64,000 nucleotides of DNA from NCBI GenBank assembly GCA_964580725.1, contig CAZOLV010000013.1, forward strand, positions 1 to 64,000, in the 5' to 3' direction. This DNA is from Amarolinea sp964580725. Its GTDB lineage: Bacteria > Chloroflexota > Anaerolineae > SSC4 > Amarolineaceae. The position numbers were made by a program, and so were the translations under genes. Of this stretch, positions 34,350 through 42,611 are shown in pieces. The stretch's first letter is position 1. Each line of letters opens with the position of its first letter. The notes below the pieces were generated by a model, which did not search any database, had not been told where the DNA came from, and saw only the letters and a program-made list of their open reading frames with translations.

Positions 34350-35588
34350 ATGTCAGCTCTGTTCTTACCAAAAACGCTGGCCCTGCCCGATCAGGCGCTC
34401 TTGCTCGCCATTCGCCCGCCGCCGCACGACTTGACCAGTCTACAGCGCCTGGACGACGCCGAGTGGGAGACCCTGGCTGCGCGCGCGACCACAGCCAATC
34501 TGGCGTCGTTGCTCTTCTACACCTTGCGCCACGCCGGCCTGGTCGAGCTGGCGCCGGCCAGCGTGCGCCAACACCTCAGCGCACAATACTACGCCTCTGC
34601 CCGCCGTCAGCTCGTCTTCAGCAGCGCACTGGCGGAGGCGCTGGACGCCTTGCGCACCGCCGGCATCGTCCCCATCCTGCTCAAGGGCATCGTCCTGGCC
34701 GAAACCACCTACCCCGACGCCGGCCTGCGCCCTATGACCGACATTGACCTGCTGGTGCACGCGCAGGATGTGCCTTCCATTTATCAGGCGCTGCAGCAGC
34801 TGGGCTACCACGCCGGCGTCAGCGCCGCTCAGGCCAATGCCGAGTTCTTCAACGGCGAACTCTCCTTTGCCAAAGCCGCAACCACCGACACGCTCACCCT
34901 GGAGTTTCATCAAGGCCTGGTGCACCACTGGAACTTCACGGCGCCGCTGGCCCTGGACAGCGCCGCCCTCTGGCAGCGGGCGCAGCCCCTGACCCTGGCC
35001 GGCCACACCGCCCTACAGCTTGCGCCCGAAGATATGCTGCTGCACCTCTGCCTGCACCGCGGGCTGCATCACGGCTTCACCGGCCTGCCCGGCTATGTTG
35101 ACATCGCCTGGATGACCGCCATCCACGGCGCCCGGCTGGATTGGGACGCCCTGATTGCCCGTGCGCACGCCGCCCAGGCGCGCGTCATCGTCTTCCTGGC
35201 CCTGCAACTCGCCCACGACCTGCTTGGCGCCGCCGTGCCAGCGGCCGTTCTGCGCGCCCTGGCCCCCTCCCCCTGGCGCCAGCGCCTGCTGCGTCGCCTG
35301 GTAGACCTGGAGCTGATCCTGCACGTTGACATTCACCCCACCCAGGAAGACGCCGGACGGGCGCTCAACGTCCTCGTCATTGATTCGGCGCCGGGCGTGT
35401 TGCGTTGGATTCGCCAACGCCTCTTCCCCGGCGTGCGCTGGCAAAAGGCGCACTACGCCCTGGACAGCACGCTACACGCCTACGCCTACGCCTCTCTGAT
35501 CCATCCCCTACGCATCCTGGGCGGTTTTGCGGCCCGCGCCGCACGTCTCCTCCTCCGCAACAAATCCCTCAGTCAGTTCCGTTCATAG
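34350..35588 (+). CDS. Uncharacterised nucleotidyltransferase (NTP_transf_5-like)
   Basis: 412 aa. The segment LLKGIVLAETTYPDAGLRPM then TDIDLLV (residues about 113-140) is the signature of the uncharacterised nucleotidyltransferase family PF14907, with two acidic metal ligands in DID. The rest is helical; VDIAWMTAIHGARLDWDALI fits the same family. Members are often found in surface polysaccharide or peptide-modification loci, but the substrate is unknown. The gene ends one base before an assembly gap, yet its stop codon is present. Translation probably starts on a leaderless message. Confidence 0.82.
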   Translation: MSALFLPKTLALPDQALLLAIRPPPHDLTSLQRLDDAEWETLAARATTANLASLLFYTLRHAGLVELAPASVRQHLSAQYYASARRQLVFSSALAEALDALRTAGIVPILLKGIVLAETTYPDAGLRPMTDIDLLVHAQDVPSIYQALQQLGYHAGVSAAQANAEFFNGELSFAKAATTDTLTLEFHQGLVHHWNFTAPLALDSAALWQRAQPLTLAGHTALQLAPEDMLLHLCLHRGLHHGFTGLPGYVDIAWMTAIHGARLDWDALIARAHAAQARVIVFLALQLAHDLLGAAVPAAVLRALAPSPWRQRLLRRLVDLELILHVDIHPTQEDAGRALNVLVIDSAPGVLRWIRQRLFPGVRWQKAHYALDSTLHAYAYASLIHPLRILGGFAARAARLLLRNKSLSQFRS

Positions 35589-35688
35589 NNNNNNNNNNNN
35601 NNNNNNNNNNNNNNNNNNNNNNNNNNNNNNNNNNNNNNNNNNNNNNNNNNNNNNNNNNNNNNNNNNNNNNNNNNNNNNNNNNNNNNNN
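35589..35688. other. Assembly gap (100 N)
   Basis: Exactly 100 N between the nucleotidyltransferase stop and a 9-bp tandem array. The missing sequence is probably more of the array. Confidence 0.98.
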
Positions 35689-35768
35689 AATGCAACGAAT
35701 GCAACGAATGCAACGAATGCAACGAATGCAACGAATGCAACGAATGCAACGAGTGCAACGAATGCAAC
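35689..35768 (+). repeat. 9-bp tandem repeat array (AATGCAACG)
   Basis: Eight full units, seven of them identical and one AGTGCAACG, plus a partial unit. It begins at the gap and ends 50 bp before the phosphotransferase ATG. The unit length is a multiple of three, so all frames stay open, but the translations (Asn-Ala-Thr, Met-Gln-Arg) carry no supporting evidence of being expressed. Confidence 0.96.
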
Positions 35769-35817
35769 ACATCGCGTTCGCGGGCGCCTCGGCTGCGCCC
35801 GTCCTGGGGTCGCCCAC

Positions 35818-36894
35818 ATGACGATTGCCTGGCTTCCTTGCATTGCACGCTGTTACGACGATTTTCTGGGCGCCAGGAACGACTGGGACTTCTTCATCAA
35901 ACCGCGCGACCGCATCTACATCTCGCGCGCCAATCCCAGTCTCAATGACGCCGTCTATCGGGTCAATACCCCGCAGGGCCTGTTCGGCTGCAAAATCTAT
36001 CTGGCCGACGAACGCCGCCGCATCTATCGCGAGTGGAGCACACTGCGCATTCTCGACCAACACAGCCTGCCGTTGGCGCCGCTCCCCATCGAGATAGACG
36101 ACTCGCTCACCGTCGTGCCCTCGCCCGTCATCGTCATGTCATGGGTGCAGGGACGCGCCTTCAACCATCAACGCCTGACGCCCCCCATGCTGCACGAACT
36201 GATCTTTGCCCTGCAAAAGGTGCACAGCATCGGGCCCCGTCACACCACCTTCGACCTCCCCTCCGCCTGGGCGCAGCCGGTCAGCTTCCTGAGCCTGAGC
36301 CAAACCCTGACCGCGCGTCTGCAAAACTACCTCGCCTGGCAACAGGAGGCCAGCGCCGGCCCCTTGCGCGTCTCCGCGCAAGGCCTGCTCGATCTTCGTC
36401 TGCGTCGCCAACTGGAAACGGTCGTCGCCGCTGCCGCCAGCCTGGCCGCCCACGCCGCCCAACTGCCGCAGACCCTGGCGCCCGTTCTCATTCGCGGCGA
36501 AACCGTCCTGGCCGATGTCTTCTGGACCGACGAAAACCAAATTTGCCTGGTTGACTGGGACGGCAGCGGTTGGGGCGATCCTGCCTATGACCTGGCCGCC
36601 CTGCGTTGGCATCCGCAGAATCAGGTGCTCGGCGCCCGCTTGTGGGACGTGATGCGCGCCCTCTACGTCCCGCCGCCGCTCGACGACGCCTTCTCGCAGC
36701 GCCTGCGCGCCTGGGAGATGCTCCTGCCCTGTGATTGGTGCCTGCGCTCACTGCAATCGCTCCTCGACGCCGCCCAACCACTGCGCAACCCCGGCGTCAC
36801 GCCCACGCCCGAAAGCCTCGCCCGCAACATCCGCCTGCGCTTCGATCGCTACCTTTCCGCCGCCGAAGCGATGCTCAAGACCAGCCGCACCTGA
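35818..36894 (+). CDS. APH-like phosphotransferase with degenerate active site
   Basis: 358 aa of the aminoglycoside/choline kinase fold. The hinge is VIVMSWVQGRAF, and the C-lobe has LVDWDGSGWGDPAYDLAAL, the usual magnesium-binding Asp and following signature. The Brenner motif that should read His-Gly-Asp-x4-Asn instead reads RGETVLAD, so the catalytic Asp is Glu and the Asn is Asp. It may be a pseudokinase or bind a different substrate. ATG at 35818 is the first start after the tandem repeat; no clear ribosome site. Confidence 0.75.
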   Translation: MTIAWLPCIARCYDDFLGARNDWDFFIKPRDRIYISRANPSLNDAVYRVNTPQGLFGCKIYLADERRRIYREWSTLRILDQHSLPLAPLPIEIDDSLTVVPSPVIVMSWVQGRAFNHQRLTPPMLHELIFALQKVHSIGPRHTTFDLPSAWAQPVSFLSLSQTLTARLQNYLAWQQEASAGPLRVSAQGLLDLRLRRQLETVVAAAASLAAHAAQLPQTLAPVLIRGETVLADVFWTDENQICLVDWDGSGWGDPAYDLAALRWHPQNQVLGARLWDVMRALYVPPPLDDAFSQRLRAWEMLLPCDWCLRSLQSLLDAAQPLRNPGVTPTPESLARNIRLRFDRYLSAAEAMLKTSRT

Positions 36895-36940
36895 ACGCCC
36901 CGCCCGGCGCCAACCTCATCTCCCTTGAAACGGGCAGAAC

Positions 36941-36969
36941 TTGACGTATGCCCGGCGTAAAGGTATCAT
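36941..36969 (+). promoter_or_regulatory. Sigma70-type promoter of asd
   Basis: TTGACG (36941-36946), 17 bp, TATCAT (36964-36969). Leader of about 100 nt before the asd ATG. Confidence 0.7.
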
Positions 36970-37074
36970 AGCGGCATCGTCGCTGCCACGTGCACGCCGA
37001 AACGTATTCGGGGCGTTCCTGCTCACCCGCCTGCCCGGACAGGCGCAGGGTCGCGCCCCCAGACGAGAGTGGAC

Positions 37075-38298
37075 ATGACCGCAGTACACCAGACCTTCGC
37101 CCCCCAATCATCGCCGCTCAGCGGCAAGATACGCGTCGGCGTCTTGGGCGCAACGGGCGCTGTTGGCCAACGTTTCATCCAACTGCTCGCCAATCACCCC
37201 TGGTTCGAACTGAGCGTACTGGCCGGATCGAGTCGCACTGCCGGCCAACGCTTTGGCGACGCCTGCCGTTGGTACCTGGACGAACCGCTACCCGACAGCG
37301 TGCGTCAAATGACCCTCCAAGAGGGCCGGCCCGGTCTCGACTGCGAAATCCTCTTTTCCGCCCTGCCCAACAGCATCGCCCATGAGTTGGAACCGGTCCT
37401 GGCCGCCGCCGGCTACGCCGTCTTCTCCAACGCCGGCGCCCACCGCGCCGCCCCCGACGTGCCCTTGCTCATCCCAGAGGTCAACCCGGAACATGCGGGG
37501 CTGGTGGAAATACAACGCAAGCAGCGCGGCTGGGCTGGCTTCATCGTCACCAACCCCAACTGCACCGCCACCCACCTCACCTGCGCCCTCAAACCGCTGT
37601 ACGACGCCTTCGGCCTGCGCCGCCTCTTCGTCGTCTCCATGCAGGCCGTCTCTGGCGCCGGCTACCCCGGCGTCTCCGCCCTCGACATCACCGACAATGT
37701 CATTCCCTACATCGGCGGCAATGAAGAGGAGAAAGTGCGCAGCGAACCGCTCAAGATGCTTGGCCTGTATGCGGTTGACCACATCGTTCCGGCCAACTTC
37801 ACCATCAGCGCCCACTGCAACCGCGTGCCCACACGCGATGGGCACCTGGAGTGCGTTTCGGTCGAGTTCGACCGTCCCGCCGCGCCGGCCGACATCATCG
37901 CCGCCTGGGAAGGCTACCGCGGCTTGCCGCAGAGATTGGGGCTGCCCACCGCCCCCGCTCACTTCATCACCGTCCGCCCCGAAACAGACCGCCCGCAGCC
38001 GCGCCGTGATCGGCTGGCCGGCCACGGCATGACGACCAGCGTCGGGCGGCTGCGCCCGTGCGAGCTGCTTGGCCACAAGTTCGTCCTGCTCGGCCATAAC
38101 ACGTTGCGCGGCGCCGCCGGCGGCTCCGTGCTCAACGCCGAACTGATGATTGCCCAGGGCTATTTTGGCGCACGAGCCATTGCCGCCTCCGTGCAAGCCG
38201 CCCTACGGGCTATCCAACTGCCCATGTGGCAGTCCGAAGCGGAGGAAAACCCACACCTCGACGAGGATTGGGTTTCTGTTCCCGTGGAGTTGTCCTGA
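37075..38298 (+). CDS. asd: Aspartate-semialdehyde dehydrogenase, archaeal/fungal type
   Basis: 407 aa. Reduces aspartyl phosphate with NADPH on the way to lysine, methionine and threonine. The NADP loop is GVLGATGAVGQRFI, the catalytic Cys is in TNPNCTATHL, and QAVSGAGYPGVSALDI, IPYIGGNEEEKVRSE and ISAHCNRVPTRDGH match the archaeal/fungal subclass. It is longer than usual (about 350 aa): the extra residues are an N-terminal tail and an insert near 285-320. The ATG at 37075 is taken over a GTG at 37069. The stop overlaps the next start (TGATG). Confidence 0.93.
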   Translation: MTAVHQTFAPQSSPLSGKIRVGVLGATGAVGQRFIQLLANHPWFELSVLAGSSRTAGQRFGDACRWYLDEPLPDSVRQMTLQEGRPGLDCEILFSALPNSIAHELEPVLAAAGYAVFSNAGAHRAAPDVPLLIPEVNPEHAGLVEIQRKQRGWAGFIVTNPNCTATHLTCALKPLYDAFGLRRLFVVSMQAVSGAGYPGVSALDITDNVIPYIGGNEEEKVRSEPLKMLGLYAVDHIVPANFTISAHCNRVPTRDGHLECVSVEFDRPAAPADIIAAWEGYRGLPQRLGLPTAPAHFITVRPETDRPQPRRDRLAGHGMTTSVGRLRPCELLGHKFVLLGHNTLRGAAGGSVLNAELMIAQGYFGARAIAASVQAALRAIQLPMWQSEAEENPHLDEDWVSVPVELS

Positions 38299-39455
38299 TG
38301 GAATCAATTGGAAGCGCGACATTAGCCGATCTTGCCGGCGACCTGGTAGTCTTCCGCAATCTGAATATCCAGGATCGGCGGATTCCAGGGCTGCGCGACG
38401 CCTGGAAAGAGATGGACCTGCCCACCCGGCGCATCCCACGCAAACACGAGGAAGACTACGCCCGCGCCGCCGCCTGGCTCATCACACGCACACGCCAGCT
38501 CGACAAAGCTCAGAGCAAGGTGCAAGAAGTACTCTTCCTGGGCGACACCGCCCTGGCCGACGGCAACGCCTATCGCAATATCCGCCGCATTGGACGCTGG
38601 AACGGCTGGGCCTTCATCGGCAGCGGCGCCAACGAAGGCGCCGCCGGCCCCACCGCCTGGGAGCAGGACGCCGACAACATCACCGTCGCCGGCCGCTGGC
38701 AAGACCTGGGCCGTTGGGCCGCCGCCATTCTCGACCAGGGCGCCTTTTGCGACGAACGCACCGTCCTCGTCATTGACATGGACAAAACCGTCATCGGCGC
38801 ACGTGGGCGCAACAGCCACGCCATAGATGCCGCCCGCCTCGATGGGCTGCGTTCGACAATGATCGAGATGCTCGGCGACAAGTTCAATCAGATCATCTTC
38901 GAAGAGGCCTATCACGAACTCAATCAGCCGCGCTATCACCGCTTCACCGCCGACAACCAGGATTACCTGGCCTATGTCTGTCTCATTATCAGCGCCGGCG
39001 TCATTTCGCTGCACGGCCTGCTCGAGTGCATGAGCGACGCACCCAACTTCAGCTTCATGCAGTTCGTGCGCTGGACAGATACCCGCCTGGCGGCCAGCAG
39101 CCTCTCCGAACTGGCCGACATGCACTTCAGCTTCTACAAGCGCCTGGAAGCCGACGATCCCACCCCCTTCAAAACCTTCCGCCGGCGCGAGTATCTGGCC
39201 ACCCTGGCGCGCATGGGCACCCTGCCCGTCAGCGCGCCGCTCGGCGACATCCTGGCGCAGCAAATCTGCCTGACGCGCGAGGTCATGGAGTTCGGTGCAT
39301 GGCTCAAACAGCGCGGCGGCGTCGCGCTGGTGCTCTCCGACAAGCCCGATGAAGCCTCGCTGCCCACCACCGACCAGGCGCAGGCCGGCCTCCGCCCCCT
39401 GCATCGGACCCCCACCTTCGTCGTCGGCGAAAGCATCGCCGCACACCTGCCCTGA
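38298..39455 (+). CDS. HAD-like protein coupled to asd, function unknown
   Basis: 385 aa. VLVIDMDKTVIGARGRN near residue 155-171 has the DxDxT form of HAD motif I. VALVLSDKPDEASLP near 350 could be motif IV. LFLGDTALADGNAYRNI near 75 is a second Asp-rich segment. The long helical insert between the motifs is like a cap domain. I do not recognise a named family. The ATG at 38298 overlaps the asd stop, which implies translational coupling and a related job, but no known HAD enzyme is needed for the asd step. A 15-bp tandem repeat follows. Confidence 0.72.
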   Translation: MESIGSATLADLAGDLVVFRNLNIQDRRIPGLRDAWKEMDLPTRRIPRKHEEDYARAAAWLITRTRQLDKAQSKVQEVLFLGDTALADGNAYRNIRRIGRWNGWAFIGSGANEGAAGPTAWEQDADNITVAGRWQDLGRWAAAILDQGAFCDERTVLVIDMDKTVIGARGRNSHAIDAARLDGLRSTMIEMLGDKFNQIIFEEAYHELNQPRYHRFTADNQDYLAYVCLIISAGVISLHGLLECMSDAPNFSFMQFVRWTDTRLAASSLSELADMHFSFYKRLEADDPTPFKTFRRREYLATLARMGTLPVSAPLGDILAQQICLTREVMEFGAWLKQRGGVALVLSDKPDEASLPTTDQAQAGLRPLHRTPTFVVGESIAAHLP

Positions 39456-39463
39456 CCGCTGGC

Positions 39464-39523
39464 TGAGCCTGTCGAAGCTGAGCCTGCCGAAGCCGAGCCT
39501 GTCGAAGCTGAGCCTGTCGAAGC
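39464..39523. repeat. Four tandem copies of a 15-bp unit
   Basis: TGAGCCTGTCGAAGC repeated four times with single-base differences in units 2 and 3. The core GAGCCTGTCGAAG is the kind of short dispersed element found between genes in many high-GC genomes. It lies 8 bp after the HAD-like stop and 54 bp before the DUF1015 start. Confidence 0.95.
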
Positions 39524-39577
39524 CCGTTGGTCGGTAGGAGTCATCGAACACGCTTTCCTGTGGAGAATACCGGACGC

Positions 39578-40861
39578 ATGCCGCACATTCGCCCGTTTCG
39601 AGCCTGGCGTCACCGTGACAGCGAGGCGCTAGCCGATCTGCTGGTTCCCCCTTACGACGTCATCTCCCCGGCCGAACAGGCCGCCTTCTACGCCCGCCAC
39701 CCCGCCAACCTGATCCAGGTCGAGCTGGGCCTGGAACGGCCCGGCGACGACGAGCAGGACAACCGCTACACGCGCGCCGCCTCCGCCCTGGCCGCCTGGC
39801 GGCAGGCAGGCATCCTGCGCCGCGATCACCTGCCCGCCTTCTACGTCTATCAGCAGGTCTTTAAGCTGCCGGGCCGCAACGAGCGCCTGACCCGCACCGG
39901 CTTCTTTGGCAGCCTGCGTCTGGCTCCTTGGGGGCAGGGCATCCTGCCCCATGAAAAGACCTTCCCCGGCGCCAAAGCTGATCGCCTGGCGCTGCTGCAG
40001 GCCGTCGCTCTGCAAACCGGCGCCATCTTCACGCTGTTTCGCGACCCAGACAGCGCCGTGGCCAATCTCGTGCAGCAGGCAACCGCCGCTTCCCCCCTGG
40101 CCCAATTTTGCGCCGCTGACGGCGGCGAGCACCGCCTGTGGGCGCTGACCGATGCCACACACACGGCCTTCATCACCGAGGCGCTACGCCAACGCACGCT
40201 CTACGTCGCCGATGGGCATCACCGTTACGAGACAGCCCTGAATTACCAGCGTCTACGCGGCCCCGGCGACGGCCATCAGCCGTGGGGCGCCGTGCTGACC
40301 TACGCCGCCCCCCTGCAAGACCCCGGCATGCGCATCCTGGCCGCCCATCGCTGTCTACACGATGCGCCGGGCCTGTGGTCGCAAGACGTGCTGCGGGCGC
40401 TGCAGGAGAATTTCGAACTGCAAACCGTGACCGGCGTCGAGCCGCTCATGGCCGCGCTGGCGCAGGCGCCGCCAGGCGCCGGCTGTTTCGGCCTGCTCCT
40501 GCCTGGCGCGGCCGACCAGGGCTGGCTACTGCACCCCCGCCCGCAGGTGACCCTGTCCGTCGAGCTGCCCGCCGAGCTGGCCGCCCTCGATGTCATCCGC
40601 CTGCAAGAATGGGCGCTGCGCCCCACCCTGCGTCACATCACCGATGACATGGCCGACAAGCGGTTCATCGCCTACGAGCCGGACCTGGCGCGCGTGCTGG
40701 CCGAACTCGCCCAGGGCCGCTATCAGGCCGCCTTCCTGCTCAACCCGGTCAGTCTGGAACAACTCTGCGCCGTGGCCGAGGCGGGACTGGTCATGCCGCA
40801 GAAGGCTACCTACTTCTTCCCCAAGCTGATCTCTGGCATCGTCATGCACGATGTCGCATAA
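39578..40861 (+). CDS. DUF1015 family protein
   Basis: 427 aa, normal for DUF1015 (SerC-associated in some phyla). Signatures are the N-terminal PFRAWRHRDSEA, PPYDVISPAEQ, RTGFFGSLRL, GILPHEKTFPGAKADRL, VADGHHRYETAL near residue 207, and the C-terminal MPQKATYFFPKLISGIV. The His/Arg/Tyr motif looks catalytic but the reaction is unknown. The ATG at 39578 follows GGAG 14 bases upstream. Seven bases separate it from the next gene. Confidence 0.9.
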   Translation: MPHIRPFRAWRHRDSEALADLLVPPYDVISPAEQAAFYARHPANLIQVELGLERPGDDEQDNRYTRAASALAAWRQAGILRRDHLPAFYVYQQVFKLPGRNERLTRTGFFGSLRLAPWGQGILPHEKTFPGAKADRLALLQAVALQTGAIFTLFRDPDSAVANLVQQATAASPLAQFCAADGGEHRLWALTDATHTAFITEALRQRTLYVADGHHRYETALNYQRLRGPGDGHQPWGAVLTYAAPLQDPGMRILAAHRCLHDAPGLWSQDVLRALQENFELQTVTGVEPLMAALAQAPPGAGCFGLLLPGAADQGWLLHPRPQVTLSVELPAELAALDVIRLQEWALRPTLRHITDDMADKRFIAYEPDLARVLAELAQGRYQAAFLLNPVSLEQLCAVAEAGLVMPQKATYFFPKLISGIVMHDVA

Positions 40862-40867
40862 CGGCGC

Positions 40868-41587
40868 ATGGGCATCCTTTACAAGCTGAGCTACTCGCTG
40901 CGCCGTTTTCAGACGGCCAGATGGTCGTTGGAACGCTGGCTGGCCACCATCCTGACGCTTTGGCTGGCGCTGGCGCTCTTGCGTTGGCTGCCGGGCGGCT
41001 GGCCGTTGATCGGCAGCCTGGCCGTCCTGCTCGCCGTTTTGTTGCTCGGCGGGCGCTGGGCGCAGCGGCAAGATTATGTCGTCTTCCGGCCAGATGGCGC
41101 CGCGCCCCCCATCCCCGTCATGCTGCCCATGAGCGCATTGACCCCTGTGCGGGCCACAGGGCGCTTCGAGGTCGAAGGCGAAGCGCAGCGGTTCAGCGAA
41201 CTCACGGCGCAGTTTCAGTCGTTCGAACTGCGCCAGCATGTCATCATGGGGCGCATCGTTCCCCTGACCTTCCTGCGGGTGGGACGCTGGCCGGCGCAGG
41301 ATGTCGGCATGTGGTACATCTTCATCGCACCGCGCCATCTGCTGCAAGCGACCAGCGGCCGCTTGTGGCATGGTCGCCAGCCGCGCCCGGCCCTGCGTCT
41401 GCTGCTCGCCCAGCCGGTGGACGAAGAAAATGGCAACAGCTTACGGTCACGCCGGCGCACACGTGTTACAAACGAGCGCATCTATCTTTCGTTCGACAGC
41501 CTGGCAGACCGGCAGCGCATCTGGGCCAACCTCCTGGCCGACGCCCCGCAGATCAGGCGCGTTGCGTTGATCAAAGAACAACAGTAG
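40868..41587 (+). CDS. Two-helix membrane protein of unknown function
   Basis: 239 aa. A basic, amphipathic start is followed by two adjacent membrane helices (about 24-42 and 47-64) and a soluble cytoplasmic domain of about 170 residues with beta-rich segments (FELRQHVIMGRIVPLTFLRV, YIFIAPRHLLQAT). No family recognised. Its stop codon lies inside the first unit of an 8-bp tandem repeat, so the repeat begins in the coding end. Confidence 0.7.
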   Translation: MGILYKLSYSLRRFQTARWSLERWLATILTLWLALALLRWLPGGWPLIGSLAVLLAVLLLGGRWAQRQDYVVFRPDGAAPPIPVMLPMSALTPVRATGRFEVEGEAQRFSELTAQFQSFELRQHVIMGRIVPLTFLRVGRWPAQDVGMWYIFIAPRHLLQATSGRLWHGRQPRPALRLLLAQPVDEENGNSLRSRRRTRVTNERIYLSFDSLADRQRIWANLLADAPQIRRVALIKEQQ

Positions 41588-41677
41588 AGCAGTAGAGCAG
41601 TAGAGCAGTAGAACAGTAGAGCATTAGAGCAGTAGAGCAGTAGAGCAGTAGAACAGTAGAACAGTAGAGCAGTAGAA
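41582..41677 (+). repeat. Twelve tandem copies of an 8-bp unit
   Basis: CAGTAGAG or CAGTAGAA repeated twelve times, with one CATTAGAG. It starts inside the last codons of the membrane protein gene and ends 43 bp before the NYN gene. The 8-bp unit is not a multiple of three and every frame is soon closed by TAG. There are no spacers, so it is not a CRISPR. Confidence 0.97.
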
Positions 41678-41720
41678 CAAGACAAGATAGAAAACTGAGT
41701 CAGGGATTAATTGAATCAAA

Positions 41721-42560
41721 ATGGGTCATCAAAATCAAACGAACCAGGGCGGAGGGCCGCAGCAAGCGGCCAATCTAATGTCCCACGCCAGATCATCGTC
41801 GTTTGGCGAACAGGGCGTCACACGCGCCAACGTTGGCATCCGGCGCGATGACGTGACCGAGCCGCAGGATGTCGCCGTCTTCTTCGACTTCGAGAACATC
41901 GTTTATTCCACGCGCAACTGTCTCAACCTCAATCCAGATTTCGGCCTACTGATGGATTGCTGCCGCAGCTTTGGCCGCGTCGTCATTGCGCGCGCCTACG
42001 CCGATTGGCGGCGGCATGCGCCCGCCGTCTCTTCGATCCTGCACGCCCAGGACATTGACCCGGTGTTCGTACCCAGTTACCAGTACGGGCGCACAGGCGC
42101 CAACACCAGTTCGATCAAGAACAGCGTTGACATGCACCTCTGCGTAGATGCCATGCGGGCGCTCTACCGCTATCCGCACCTCAGCGCCTTCGTCCTCATC
42201 AGCGGCGACCGCGACTTCATCCCCCTGGTGCGGGCGCTGCGCATGGAGGGCAAGTTGGTCATCGGCGTCGGCGTGGCCGACACCACATCGAACTACCTGG
42301 GCCGCGCCGTAGATCAGTTCGTCTTCTATCAGGATCTGTTGACGCGCAGCGACCCCACCCCGCGCCCGGCGGTCAAACCGGAGACCGAGACGCCAGCGGC
42401 GCCAGCGGCCGAGGCGCCCGCCGTCCCGCCGCCGCCCAACATCAGCGCCAATGGCAATGGGCGCACTGCGCCCATCGGCGAATCAGCCACAGCAATAGCC
42501 GCAGCAGCAGATGAAGATGGTCTTTGGCACAGCCTGCTTTTCGAGGCGGACGGCGGCTGA
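41721..42560 (+). CDS. NYN-domain (LabA/DUF88) putative ribonuclease
   Basis: 279 aa. The PIN-like NYN domain spans about 50-205, with the acidic metal-binding residues in VAVFFDFENI, NSVDMHLCVDAM and FVLISGDRDFIPLV. A Gln/Gly-rich head (1-30) and a Pro/Ala-rich tail (215-260) flank it. Such proteins are single-strand RNA nucleases or RNA-bound regulators. It is followed by a metallophosphoesterase 51 bp later, perhaps in one transcript. The ATG at 41721 has no Shine-Dalgarno. Confidence 0.85.
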   Translation: MGHQNQTNQGGGPQQAANLMSHARSSSFGEQGVTRANVGIRRDDVTEPQDVAVFFDFENIVYSTRNCLNLNPDFGLLMDCCRSFGRVVIARAYADWRRHAPAVSSILHAQDIDPVFVPSYQYGRTGANTSSIKNSVDMHLCVDAMRALYRYPHLSAFVLISGDRDFIPLVRALRMEGKLVIGVGVADTTSNYLGRAVDQFVFYQDLLTRSDPTPRPAVKPETETPAAPAAEAPAVPPPPNISANGNGRTAPIGESATAIAAAADEDGLWHSLLFEADGG

Positions 42561-42611
42561 TAGACCAGGGGCAGCGGCGCACAGGATCGAAAAGACGGGA
42601 GGCGAGGCGAC

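Noticed and set aside
35689..35768. Repeat-encoded Asn-Ala-Thr protein segment fused to the phosphotransferase
   Set aside because: The frame stays open only because the unit is nine bases and the gap is N; the conserved protein starts cleanly at 35818.
41582..41677. Possible CRISPR array
   Set aside because: The 8-bp units are directly adjacent with no spacers and no cas genes are near.
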